A stretch of DNA of 64,000 nt from Leptospira gomenensis (GTDB taxonomy: Bacteria > Spirochaetota > Leptospiria > Leptospirales > Leptospiraceae). Under the pieces are notes generated by a model. The model was given only the letters and a program-made list of their open reading frames with translations, did no database searches and was not told the DNA's origin. Positions within the stretch are counted from its first letter, which is position 1. Each line of letters starts with the position of its first letter. Both the position numbers and the translations under genes were made by a program. Positions 43,580 through 52,674 of the stretch are shown here, piece after piece. Location: NCBI RefSeq assembly GCF_004770155.1, contig NZ_RQFA01000039.1:1-64000 (forward strand). Reading direction: 5' to 3'.

Positions 43580-44737
43580 ATGTCATCGACTACGATTACC
43601 GATTGGAAGGAAATACAGGATCTTTACCCGATCAACGAGGAAATGATCTGGCTCAACAACTGCGGGACCACTCCTTGTAACGTAAATACGATCCGATCGG
43701 TTCAGGAATATCTGGAAGGTTATTCCAGACGAGGCGGTTTAACGGATGTTAGGCGATATCCCACGGTAAAACATACGATCCGAAAGATCATCGCGGGACT
43801 AGTCAACTGCGACGTGGAAGAACTCAGCCTCATTCATCACACCAACGAGGGAATGAATTTTATTTCCATGGGATTTCAACTCAAAAGCGGGGACGAAATC
43901 CTACTTTTGGAAAACGAATATCCTAGCAACGTATATCCGTGGGAGCATTGGAAAGAGAAGGGGGTTTCCCTCGGATTCATTCCGATGGCGAACACACCCG
44001 ACGAATTTTTGGAAAACCTCAAACGATCCGTAACTTCCAAAACGAAGGTCGTCTCGCTTTCCGCGGTACATTGGTGCACGGGAATGCCGTTCCCGTTGGA
44101 AGAGATCGGGAATTTTTTGGACGAACAAGGAATCGAATTCGTGTTAGACGGAGCGCAGGGAGTAGGGCTTGTTCCGATCGACGTCCGAAAGATGAAACTG
44201 AAATACGTGGCGTTCCCCGCTTGGAAATGGCTCCTCGGTCCGCTCGGTCTCGGAGTTCTTTACATACGAGAGGATCGTCTGGATCGTCTTTCGTTTCCGT
44301 TTAAGGGAACTTCTTCCGTGAGCAACGACGAAGTATATCTTCCGTATCGAGGAGAGCTCAAAACGGGAACGGATCGTTACGAAATTTCCACGGTCAATTT
44401 CATCGACTGGGTTTACTTTCAGTCCAGTTTGGAAATGTTGTTCAAGATCGGGTTTCATTCCGCAATGGAACGGGTTTACGAACTCGCGGATTATTTGGGG
44501 GAAGGTATGAAGAATATCGGATTCCAGCTCGAAATGGATCACTTCCCCGATTACAAAACCGGAATCGTAGTGGGAACCAAGGAAGGAATTCCCATGGACG
44601 AACTCGTGTCTTATCTCAAAAAACACGGAGTGATGTGCGCCCTTCGTCTCGGAAAAGTCAGATTTTCTCCGCATATATACAATCGGAAAGACCAACTCGA
44701 TCGTGTCGTTCAATTGCTCGGTTCGTTTTCCGGATAA
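43580..44737 (+). CDS. PLP-dependent class V aminotransferase
   Basis: A 385-residue PLP enzyme of the cysteine-desulfurase/isopenicillin-epimerase type. WLNNCGTTP opens the fold, the cofactor pyridine nitrogen is held by Asp190 in VLDGAQGVG, and the Schiff-base Lys216 lies in FPAWKWLLGPLGLGVLY. A catalytic-loop Cys of the IscS type is not evident near the C-terminus, so a role in iron-sulfur assembly is doubtful. AGGA stands seven bases before the ATG. It is likely co-transcribed with the ferritin-like gene. The substrate is unknown. Confidence 0.87.
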   Translation: MSSTTITDWKEIQDLYPINEEMIWLNNCGTTPCNVNTIRSVQEYLEGYSRRGGLTDVRRYPTVKHTIRKIIAGLVNCDVEELSLIHHTNEGMNFISMGFQLKSGDEILLLENEYPSNVYPWEHWKEKGVSLGFIPMANTPDEFLENLKRSVTSKTKVVSLSAVHWCTGMPFPLEEIGNFLDEQGIEFVLDGAQGVGLVPIDVRKMKLKYVAFPAWKWLLGPLGLGVLYIREDRLDRLSFPFKGTSSVSNDEVYLPYRGELKTGTDRYEISTVNFIDWVYFQSSLEMLFKIGFHSAMERVYELADYLGEGMKNIGFQLEMDHFPDYKTGIVVGTKEGIPMDELVSYLKKHGVMCALRLGKVRFSPHIYNRKDQLDRVVQLLGSFSG

Positions 44738-44856
44738 CCGCAAAAAACAAATCTACCGCCGGATGAAAAGGAACGTACGAAACAAACGATTTGTGGAATG
44801 TCGTAAGAACGAGTGCGTGGAACGACGGATCTTTTTTTGATATGAAATAAGAACGG

Positions 44857-45801
44857 ATGAATTCCAACCCTTTGCAAAAAATCGGAGAAATCGGAACCCT
44901 TTTGTTTCCGGTTTGGGTATCGATCGGAGCGGCGTTATCCTTTTTTCAGCCGCAATGGTTTACTTGGTTCAGAGGTCCTTGGATCACGTACGGTTTGGGA
45001 ATTACGATGTTGGGAATGGGGATCACACTTTTACCCCGGGATTTTCGGGAAGTGTTTCGAACTCCGCTACCCGTGTTGGCCGGAGTGATTTTACAATATA
45101 CGGTAATGCCTATTTCCGGTTGGGCCATCGGGATTCTGCTGGAACTTCCACCACAATTCGCCACCGGTTTGATCGTCGTGTCCTGTTGTCCCGGCGGTGT
45201 TGCGTCTAACGTGATCACGTATCTCGCCAAAGGCGATCTCGCTCTTTCCGTTTCTATGACCGCGTCGTCCACTCTTCTTTCCGTTTTGATGACCCCGACG
45301 CTCACTTTACTTTTGATCGGTAAAGGTGTGGAAACATCGATCGGAGGATTGTTTTTTGATACGTTTCAAGTGGTAATACTTCCGGTCGCGTTAGGCGTGG
45401 TTTTAAACGGTTATTTCCCGAAAACGGCAAAACGGATCCAATCGTTTTCCCCGTTGGCGGCCGTATTGTTGATTACTATGATCGTATCTTCCATCTTAGG
45501 GGCGAGTAAGGACAAAATCCTTCAGTCGGCGGGAATTCTACTCGTAGCGGTCGTCTGTCTGCACGCTTCCGGATTTTTTTTCGGATATATCGTTTCCCGG
45601 ATTTTCCTACGCAAAACCAAAATCGCAAGAACGATTTCCATAGAAGTGGGAATGCAGAATTCCGGACTGGGAGTCGTACTGTCGCGGAACAATTTTCCGG
45701 ATCCTTTGGTGGCAATTCCTGCGGCGGTTTCCAGCCTCGTTCATTCTTTGATCGGCAGCATTCTCGCCGCGTTTTGGCGTAAATCGGAACCGATCGACTA
45801 A
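44857..45801 (+). CDS. Bile acid:sodium symporter (BASS) family transporter
   Basis: A 314-residue membrane protein with about ten helices. The family signature CCPGGVASNVITYLAKGDL, followed by ALSVSMTASSTLLSVLMTP, is unmistakable for BASS proteins, which move organic anions such as pantoate, pyruvate or keto acids with sodium. A second repeat-type site lies in EVGMQNSGLGVVLSR. The substrate cannot be told. It stands alone, 119 bases after the aminotransferase gene. Confidence 0.9.
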   Translation: MNSNPLQKIGEIGTLLFPVWVSIGAALSFFQPQWFTWFRGPWITYGLGITMLGMGITLLPRDFREVFRTPLPVLAGVILQYTVMPISGWAIGILLELPPQFATGLIVVSCCPGGVASNVITYLAKGDLALSVSMTASSTLLSVLMTPTLTLLLIGKGVETSIGGLFFDTFQVVILPVALGVVLNGYFPKTAKRIQSFSPLAAVLLITMIVSSILGASKDKILQSAGILLVAVVCLHASGFFFGYIVSRIFLRKTKIARTISIEVGMQNSGLGVVLSRNNFPDPLVAIPAAVSSLVHSLIGSILAAFWRKSEPID

Positions 45802-45936
45802 CGCGCGTTCAACGAAACAATCCTTCAAAAAGTGACAAATGTAATCTCCGCCGCGCCCGTCTTGTTACAGTCGGGGGTGGACGCTTTCTTTTTAATTCCG
45901 TAGAATCGATCTATAAAAAAGAATCTTGGAGAACCT

Positions 45937-46485
45937 ATGTTCAGAATCGAAAACCCGATCGGCCGACTACTATTGGTCTGCCTGCTCGCCAATACCGGCT
46001 GCCAAGGAGAGGATCAGAAGAACGACGAAGTTTTAGCGCTTGTGCTTTCGCAACAACTGGTCGCACCGGCGACCGAAATGCCCGATCTGCCTCAGCCTAC
46101 GTTAGACACCGTCTTATTGATCGTAGACGGGAATCAGGAAACGCTCGCCGAAAAACGGGATTGTAGCGACGGTCCGGACGGAATCGCCTTCGATAAACTG
46201 GCGGCTCCCCCGTTCGTCCCGGTATTCAATCTTCACCAGGTGGATTTCTTGCAAAATACGGGAGTTTTTTTAGAGGCGGGAGTTCCCGTAACCGGAATAC
46301 AAATGGACGTGGATTATTCGGACGGAAAAACCTACGGGGTCACACAAAACTGCGCCGTCAAAGTGATCGAAAATTCCGCGACAATCTACGATATCCAAGC
46401 ACAGAATTGTTCCGTCGCGGATTCCAATGGAAACGGACAGACCCAAAGGGTTCTTTCGTTCCGGGTTCGTTGCACTAAAAACTAG
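45937..46485 (+). CDS. Putative lipoprotein, unknown function
   Basis: A 182-residue exported protein with signal peptide ending in LLANTGC (Cys22 lipid site). The mature part has paired cysteines (KRDC, TQNC, AQNC, RVRC) that may form disulphides, and strands such as GIQMDVDYSDG. No family is recognised. GGAGA lies just before the ATG and a possible -10 (TATAAA-like, 45912-45917) is seen about 20 bases upstream. It is followed by a long gene-free stretch. Confidence 0.72.
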   Translation: MFRIENPIGRLLLVCLLANTGCQGEDQKNDEVLALVLSQQLVAPATEMPDLPQPTLDTVLLIVDGNQETLAEKRDCSDGPDGIAFDKLAAPPFVPVFNLHQVDFLQNTGVFLEAGVPVTGIQMDVDYSDGKTYGVTQNCAVKVIENSATIYDIQAQNCSVADSNGNGQTQRVLSFRVRCTKN

Positions 46486-46954
46486 ACAAAGCAAACTTCG
46501 AAACCTTCGTGAGAAATCCAGAGGACTCCTCCCTTTTACGTTTTCTCGCGGAGGTAATAGATTCATTCCGTCGCAACGAATCGAAAAACGAGGCCTAAAA
46601 AGCGGAATCCATGACAAACGTACCGAGCGTTTCTCCGTAAAACATGACGAATGGGCGTGGACATTTTTTTCCAAAACGATACAATCGAGAACTTCAGAAA
46701 ATGACTGGAGTTTTGATGTTTCCACGAGCCACGAGCCACGCGCATTCCACCAAATCCTAAGCGAAAAGAAAAAACCTTCGTGGGGAAAACCATCCGGAGA
46801 ACCAGCAACTTCTTCTTTCTATCTTTCCCACGAAGGTCCTAAACGAGAGCCGCTCACGGAAGTTCGAAAACGATCGCCTATTCTTTTCGGGAATTCGGAG
46901 AAGAAGCAAAGCAGTGTTGTCGTTTTTCTCGCATCGATTCATCCGTTCAAAAAA
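46486..46954. other. Gene-free stretch with inverted and short tandem repeats
   Basis: 469 bases between a lipoprotein gene and the end of the LuxR-type regulator gene. A 188-codon plus-strand frame and minus-strand frames cross it but are Lys/Arg/Ser-rich without domains or start signals. It contains an inverted repeat, CCTTCGTGGGGAAA (46775-46788) against TTTCCCACGAAGG (46824-46836), with one base missing in one arm, and the tandem CCACGAG CCACGAG CCACG near 46721-46740. Its minus-strand phrase WKHQNSSHFLKF echoes the gap at 34230-34461. It may be a decayed leptospiral repeat. Confidence 0.5.
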
Positions 46955-48133
46955 TTACCCGTTCTCCTTTTTTTTGGAAAGAAAAACCGTTAAACGTTGC
47001 AATTGATCTTTGGCGGTGGAAGTGGATTCCGGTAGAACTTTGGCGTAGATGTTTTTTAAATGATTCCGGAGGGTTCCGTTGGAAACGTTGAGAATCAGTT
47101 GGATGAACGTTCTGCTATGACCCGCTTCCAAAAGTTCGCAGATTCTGATTTCCTGTTTGGAAAGTCCGTATTCCTCCAGATTGAACCCCGCTTTGGAAAG
47201 AATGATCTCCGCTTCGCCGTCCTCGGCACGGAACCAAAGGAAAGATAAAAACGAAGAGGCACACAGAGCGGCGACCGCAGTCACGTACAATTCCCGATGG
47301 ACAAGCCATTCCAGCGCCGGCCAGAACAACATTCCGATCGTAACACCTACAGCGATGGAAATCAGAATGTTCGCGCCGATTCGAAACAAACCGAGCTTAC
47401 CGGCGTTGTATCGATTGAGATATACAGAAAGAGTAACCGACAAAGTAGCGTCCACTACGGGATGCAGCGGAGGCACATCAAACCCGTACATCGGAAAAAA
47501 ATTCAGAAACAGAGCCGACCACCAAAACAAAAACACACCGACGAAAAATTTCTTTTCGAAAAAGGTGTTCCACTGAACCGGACGAACGAACAGATAAATA
47601 CAAACGGATAGAGAAAGAAGGTGAATCCCCGCTCCGATAATACCGCCGATCGGCGACAGAAGAGGGGCCGTACCGAAAGAAAACCAGCGGAATCCCCCGA
47701 TGATCATCCGCGGCATCGACGAGCACAAAAAATCCGCCAGAATCGCGGCGACAAATACGAAGATCGTAAACGGATTGAGGATTCGTCTTCCCGTACAGAA
47801 ACTCGCCATCCCGACCAAAACGGGGGACAACAGAAAGAAAGAATGACATTGAAAAATCCACCAAGCGAGAATGGTCTCTTCCGTGGAAGAAATACACATG
47901 GCGGCCGTACTCGCGTTTTGCATTCCAACCGCGAGATAAAATGCAGTCATCAGTTTATGAAATGGATGGTCCCTACGGATATTTTCAATCAGACAACTGA
48001 CGTTGGCGAGAGCCGCCATGATTGGAACTACGAAAAAAATTTCCAAATTGAGTCTGCTGTAAAAAGGGTGGTTTCCAGAAGGCAAAACCGGGGAGGTCCT
48101 ACGATCCAGCGTAGTTTGTTCCTCCCCACACAA
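46955..48133 (-). CDS. Membrane-bound LuxR-type transcription regulator
   Basis: A 392-residue protein. About eight transmembrane helices fill residues 30-315, and a LuxR/GerE-type helix-turn-helix follows (about 323-385), with LSKQEIRICELLEAGHSR and VSNGTLRNHLKNIYAKV. This gives a one-piece sensor-regulator in which DNA binding occurs at the membrane. The start is uncertain: a TTG at 48133 has AAGGG at a fair distance, while further TTG codons lie downstream before the first helix. No partner kinase is adjacent, and the target is unknown. Confidence 0.78.
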   Translation of the reverse strand: MCGEEQTTLDRRTSPVLPSGNHPFYSRLNLEIFFVVPIMAALANVSCLIENIRRDHPFHKLMTAFYLAVGMQNASTAAMCISSTEETILAWWIFQCHSFFLLSPVLVGMASFCTGRRILNPFTIFVFVAAILADFLCSSMPRMIIGGFRWFSFGTAPLLSPIGGIIGAGIHLLSLSVCIYLFVRPVQWNTFFEKKFFVGVFLFWWSALFLNFFPMYGFDVPPLHPVVDATLSVTLSVYLNRYNAGKLGLFRIGANILISIAVGVTIGMLFWPALEWLVHRELYVTAVAALCASSFLSFLWFRAEDGEAEIILSKAGFNLEEYGLSKQEIRICELLEAGHSRTFIQLILNVSNGTLRNHLKNIYAKVLPESTSTAKDQLQRLTVFLSKKKENG

Positions 48134-48243
48134 ATTTCACGCCCTTTTTTGAGAATTTTCCCTATTCCTCCTTGATTTTTGAGCCGCTTCTCATTTTCTA
48201 GCAGAATACAACCTCCCATACGACGTTTTTCAGGTCAAAAAAG

Positions 48244-48262
48244 CGTTTTTTACAAAAAAACG
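48244..48262. promoter_or_regulatory. Perfect A/T-rich inverted repeat upstream of rpmG
   Basis: CGTTTTTT, loop ACA, AAAAAACG forms an eight-pair stem in the gap between the LuxR-type gene (leftward) and rpmG (rightward). It could be a binding site for either promoter or a bidirectional structure. Function unknown. Confidence 0.4.
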
Positions 48263-48326
48263 ATCTGAAAACCGGGATTTTCCCGTCTATTGCAGAGGAA
48301 TTTATTGAAATCGAGACAGTAACGCC

Positions 48327-48491
<165 letters not shown>

Positions 48492-48512
48492 ACTTTCCAG
48501 GTAAAAGAACGG

Positions 48513-48971
48513 ATGACTGCAAAAAAACAGACCCAAGCGTATGATAAGAAGGTTCTTCAGGAAATCAAAGACCTTCTTTTAGAGAGAAAGAACTCTCTCT
48601 TGGAAAAGTACGCCCATTGGGAAGACAATAGCAAACCGTCCGGTCTGAAGGAAATGGGTGATATCGCGGATATCGCCTCCGAAATCAACGAAGAGACCTT
48701 GAGTTCCGTACTTTCCGAAGCAGAGATCGAAACCATTCGAGAAATCGACGTCGCCTTGGAAAAGATAGAAGACGGTTCGTACGGAATTTGCGAAGGAACC
48801 GGAAAAAAAATTCCGATCGCCCGTTTAAAAGCGATTCCTTGGACCAGATATACGGTGGAATTTGCCGAGACCCTTTCCAAGAGTAAAAGTTTTGCCCGTA
48901 AAAATTCCGCTGCGGCCAGCCTGACCGGAGCGTACAAAATCCCGTCCGATATGGACTCGATGGACGACTGA
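48513..48971 (+). CDS. DksA/TraR-like protein lacking zinc-finger cysteines
   Basis: A 152-residue relative of DksA, the RNA polymerase secondary-channel regulator of the stringent response. The coiled-coil tip motif DxxDxA is kept at 50-55 (DIADIA). The C-terminal finger keeps the frame YGICEGTGKKIPIARLKAIP but only Cys93 of the four zinc cysteines; the others are Thr96, Tyr113 and Glu116. The helix after the finger is Ser/Ala-rich and the tail acidic. It is likely co-transcribed with rpmG. Confidence 0.85.
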   Translation: MTAKKQTQAYDKKVLQEIKDLLLERKNSLLEKYAHWEDNSKPSGLKEMGDIADIASEINEETLSSVLSEAEIETIREIDVALEKIEDGSYGICEGTGKKIPIARLKAIPWTRYTVEFAETLSKSKSFARKNSAAASLTGAYKIPSDMDSMDD

Positions 48972-49191
48972 TTTTCGGTAAGAATCGCTTTTTTCGCTTT
49001 CGTTCTTTACCATCTCGAGCTCCATTCTTAATGAAATAGTTTCGGAATCCTTTCGCAGATTCCGAATTCAATGCTTCCAGATATTGTTTGAAATACTTTT
49101 TGCGTTCACACGGAACGAGGAACGACGATACGCCTCCCCAAGCCCGTTTTTAGATTGAAATCTAAATCTTTTTACAAAATCCTCTTTATTC

Positions 49192-51255
49192 GTGCCTGGA
49201 ATCTTCAATAAACTCAGACCTCTGAGAACTCCCACGTTTTTCGGACTGATTCTTTGTTCCCTTCTTTCCTTGATCCTATTTCGGAGCTTTCTTTTTGTAA
49301 GAGAAACCGAAGGATCCGGAATCGCCGCAATCGCAAGCCTACAATTCCTATTCGGTTTGATTCCGAACCTCTATCACCGCAAACCCGGAAGAATATTCAC
49401 CATGGCCGGAGTTCTGGTTCTGCCCGGTTTGCTATATGAGAAAAATGTAATCTTCCTTTCTCTGAGCGGATTGTTCGCCGGGGCCGTGGTCGGTATTTTT
49501 TTGAGACAATACATTTCCACGTTCCATTCCCAGACGGTAAACGAAGAAGACCCGATCTTCCGTTTTTTTTACATCAATCGTCCCTATAAATCCTCGATGC
49601 CGTTTTATCAGAATCCCAAAACGGGGATTTTGATCTTCCTGGGTTTTTATCTTTTGGAGCGTTTTTTCGTTTATTTCAACGCGCCCCCGTTCAAGGGTTT
49701 CGGAATTTTGGACACGGTTTTTCTACCGGGAATCAGCTCCCGTTACGCGTTCGGCTTAAGTTTGGATTTTTTCGGTGCTTGGATGCTCGCCTTACTCTAT
49801 TTTTTGGCGGAAGAGGCGTCTTCCCATGAAAGCGACCCGCCCGTTAAATATTGGAGACAGGGTTTATTTGCGGGAGTATTTTTTAATATTCTAATGCTTT
49901 TGATTCAAACGGCGGCGACTCGTTCCGTGATTCCCTTCACTCCGAATGAAGGAGGGCGGTTTTTGACGACCGGCTTTTTGGGCGACGCCGGCTCCTTGGA
50001 TTGGTTGTTTCCGCTTTTAATCGGTTACTTTTTCCTTTATCTTCATACGAGAAGTTGGAGAACCAGAACGAAGATTCTTTTCAGTTTCGGTCTCGTGTTT
50101 CCTTTTTTTATAACCGGCGGCCTGTATGGAGCCGGAGCCTGGCTTCTTTTCATCTCTCTTTTGTTGTACGGTTTTTCCGTCGGGTATTTCCCGAAAATCA
50201 GAAACAAATGGTGGAAATGGTCGTATGTCCCCGTTTGTTTCCTGATTCTATTCGGATGGATCGCGGTTATGATCTGGATCGGATCGTTTCCCTGGTCGTT
50301 CGAGGGTTGGCAAGAACTCCATCAAACCTGGACGAAAGGATATCGAGGACCTTCCGGAAACGTTATGCGGTTCTTGGAATCCTTTGCCGGTGAAAGTTGG
50401 ATCCAAACCAGAGCCGCCTGGAATTGGGCCAAACAATCCATATGGATAGGAAACGGTCCGGGAACGTTCGCTCTCAACTGGATCGACGCGAGATCCTCGA
50501 ACTCCGTTCCCGCAGGCGGTATTTCATCGATGGAGTTGAATTCGTTCGCCTTTTTGTTTCACGAAGGTGGAATCCTTTTCACACTCGTGTTTTTGTCCTG
50601 GGTCGCGTTGGAAATTCTCCTTAGGAATCATTGGAAACAAACGATTCTACTTTTACCGATTGTCCTTTGTTTTATGCCTTGGACGGGCGCGTTCGGCGTC
50701 GCTCCTTTCTTTTGTCTTTGGCTCGTTACGTCGTCCGCGCCGCAAACCAGACAGATTCACAGGGCATTCGGCGGAGGATTCAACCTTGCGGTTCTGATTT
50801 TGAGCAGCGGCGTTTTGTTTTATTCCCTTCTGCAAATCGCACCGAATCTGAGAGGCCCCGAGTTCCGTTATGCGGAATTGAAAACGTTTCAGCTTATGGC
50901 GAAAAAATCGAATCGTATCCAAAACGGAATCCGGTTCCACGAATTTTCCTCGGGTGCGGTTTGGGTTTTGGCGGGAAAGGCTCCGATCAATCTGAGAGCG
51001 TTCGTCCCGGAAAATCAACCCTTGCCTCAAAACGAGAAGATCTACGTGCGTTGGTCTTTTTTAGGTGCGGATTGGATCGAAATCCAATCGAAAACTCTTC
51101 CTTTGTTCTCTTACACGAGCGGAGTGGGTTTGAACGTTCCCGAACGAGCGAAATACCTAAAGGCCGAGATTCTTTCCGATTCCCCGTTTTTTGATAAGGC
51201 GGATTCTTTCGGGATTTTTGCGGAGAATTTCGATCCCTTAAACCGAGTGCGTTGA
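49192..51255 (+). CDS. O-antigen ligase-like membrane protein
   Basis: A 687-residue membrane protein with about twelve helices in the first 530 residues and a soluble C-terminal domain of about 140 residues. A large loop with IWIGNGPGTFALNW and GGISSMELNSFAFLFHEGG resembles the periplasmic loop of the Wzy/WaaL O-antigen ligase/polymerase superfamily, where such Gly/His-rich segments are conserved. It could join or polymerise surface polysaccharide; the assignment is tentative. The start is GTG at 49192 without a strong ribosome binding site. Its last 18 bases overlap the end of the opposite PrsW-like gene. Confidence 0.68.
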   Translation: MPGIFNKLRPLRTPTFFGLILCSLLSLILFRSFLFVRETEGSGIAAIASLQFLFGLIPNLYHRKPGRIFTMAGVLVLPGLLYEKNVIFLSLSGLFAGAVVGIFLRQYISTFHSQTVNEEDPIFRFFYINRPYKSSMPFYQNPKTGILIFLGFYLLERFFVYFNAPPFKGFGILDTVFLPGISSRYAFGLSLDFFGAWMLALLYFLAEEASSHESDPPVKYWRQGLFAGVFFNILMLLIQTAATRSVIPFTPNEGGRFLTTGFLGDAGSLDWLFPLLIGYFFLYLHTRSWRTRTKILFSFGLVFPFFITGGLYGAGAWLLFISLLLYGFSVGYFPKIRNKWWKWSYVPVCFLILFGWIAVMIWIGSFPWSFEGWQELHQTWTKGYRGPSGNVMRFLESFAGESWIQTRAAWNWAKQSIWIGNGPGTFALNWIDARSSNSVPAGGISSMELNSFAFLFHEGGILFTLVFLSWVALEILLRNHWKQTILLLPIVLCFMPWTGAFGVAPFFCLWLVTSSAPQTRQIHRAFGGGFNLAVLILSSGVLFYSLLQIAPNLRGPEFRYAELKTFQLMAKKSNRIQNGIRFHEFSSGAVWVLAGKAPINLRAFVPENQPLPQNEKIYVRWSFLGADWIEIQSKTLPLFSYTSGVGLNVPERAKYLKAEILSDSPFFDKADSFGIFAENFDPLNRVR

Positions 51256-52632
51256 TCCTATCTTCGTCGGAAATATCTGGCGGACGAGATTTTGAATCTG
51301 TTGTTTCGTCCTGATCGCCATTCTCCAGACGAGCAGCTTCCAAGGTATATTCACAAAAATGAATACGGCTCCCGGTTCGAAATCCGGATCCTCTTCTCGG
51401 ACGTTCAGCCAAACCGGAATCGCCAAGATATCGGAAAATTCCTTTCCAGCGACGTAAAACGTCACACGCACACGTTCTCCGATCGATAACGTTTTTTCCA
51501 CGGGAGAATAAAACCCCTTCCTCGATAGGGAATAAGCGAGAGAATGATATTCGTTCTTTCCCTGTACGATGGAAACCGCGATGAACAACGGTATTCTTAA
51601 TACCCGCTCCCTAAAAAAACGCGGATTAAAAATCCCGCGAAATAAAATCAAAACGCACAACCAAACCGGATAGATCACGAAAAGACCGATGAACTCGGAG
51701 GTTTTGATTCCCCCGAGCAATAATGGAATCCGTTCCGGATATATCATATAAATTGAATATAAAATCGTCGGAACGAGAAACAACGCGGACGTCCACGCGA
51801 CTTTCGCCTTGGAAAGACGGCGGAACAGTTCTACGGGAGTGACCTTCTGCTGAAAATTCTGGCTGGTTCTCATCCAGGAATCGTATCTCGTGAATTTGGA
51901 CACGACCCTGTAATCGTCCTTGTAAAGTCCTATCGATCGTAGGACTTCGATCGGAAGTATGTTCTGGGAAATCGTCAGAAGATATTCGAGGATGAAAAAA
52001 CCGCAGGCTAATACCAAAGGAAGCGCGGTTATCAATTCCCCATCCATTAGCAATACGTAATTGAACGTTCCGTGCAGAAGAAAACAACCGGCGAGTCCGT
52101 ACAAAACCTGCATAAAACGAAAGGAAGTCGGCCTCGAATGATAATACTCCATCACCACAAAACCGAAAATTCCTCCGGTAAACGTATGGATCGGAAGAGA
52201 AGTCACGGCTCTCAAAAACAAGGGCCAAAATTCTAGGATCGAAGAATAAAACAGATTCTCCAACAAGCCGAAAGAAGCGCCTAACGTAAGTCCGAAATAT
52301 ACGGCGTCCGTAGTGTTGTATCTTCCTTTGAGTCCGCGGAAATACCAGAGAATCACGAGCAATTTGGGGACTTCTTCGGCAAGGGAACTTCTCAAAAACG
52401 CCTTTCCCAAATGGGAACGTTCTTCGAAAAAATTCTGGATCCACAATTCGGGGAAAATAGCCAAACCGACCGCGAAAATTCCGGAAAAGATCGCGGACAA
52501 ATCGAAACTGACTGCGTTGGGATGATAGTAGGTATTGCGGTAGAAAAACCAATAAAATCCGGCGGCGAAAATCGCCGTGCCGAATTTCAGGAAAAAAAGA
52601 AAATACTCTTCGAGATCAAAGAGAGGGGACAT
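51238..52632 (-). CDS. PrsW-family intramembrane metalloprotease
   Basis: A 464-residue membrane protein with about ten helices. The family motifs are present: Glu86-Glu87 in LAEEVPK, FGLLEN with Glu125, and His149 in LPIHTFTGG, the residues thought to bind zinc in PrsW-type proteases that cut membrane anti-sigma factors or similar substrates. The region after about 360 is soluble and not recognised. AAGGAGT stands directly before the ATG. It precedes nothing on its strand for 20 bases of overlap with the ligase-like gene, with which it converges; the LruC-domain gene lies upstream on the same strand, 42 bases away. Confidence 0.83.
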   Translation of the reverse strand: MSPLFDLEEYFLFFLKFGTAIFAAGFYWFFYRNTYYHPNAVSFDLSAIFSGIFAVGLAIFPELWIQNFFEERSHLGKAFLRSSLAEEVPKLLVILWYFRGLKGRYNTTDAVYFGLTLGASFGLLENLFYSSILEFWPLFLRAVTSLPIHTFTGGIFGFVVMEYYHSRPTSFRFMQVLYGLAGCFLLHGTFNYVLLMDGELITALPLVLACGFFILEYLLTISQNILPIEVLRSIGLYKDDYRVVSKFTRYDSWMRTSQNFQQKVTPVELFRRLSKAKVAWTSALFLVPTILYSIYMIYPERIPLLLGGIKTSEFIGLFVIYPVWLCVLILFRGIFNPRFFRERVLRIPLFIAVSIVQGKNEYHSLAYSLSRKGFYSPVEKTLSIGERVRVTFYVAGKEFSDILAIPVWLNVREEDPDFEPGAVFIFVNIPWKLLVWRMAIRTKQQIQNLVRQIFPTKIGSTHSV

Positions 52633-52674
52633 ACTCCTTTCAATTATCGGAATCCGTACCCTCTCTTTTTACGA

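Noticed and set aside
46427..46993. 188-codon plus-strand frame
   Set aside because: Basic, low-information product with no start signal, overlapping a lipoprotein gene and a repeat-rich gap.
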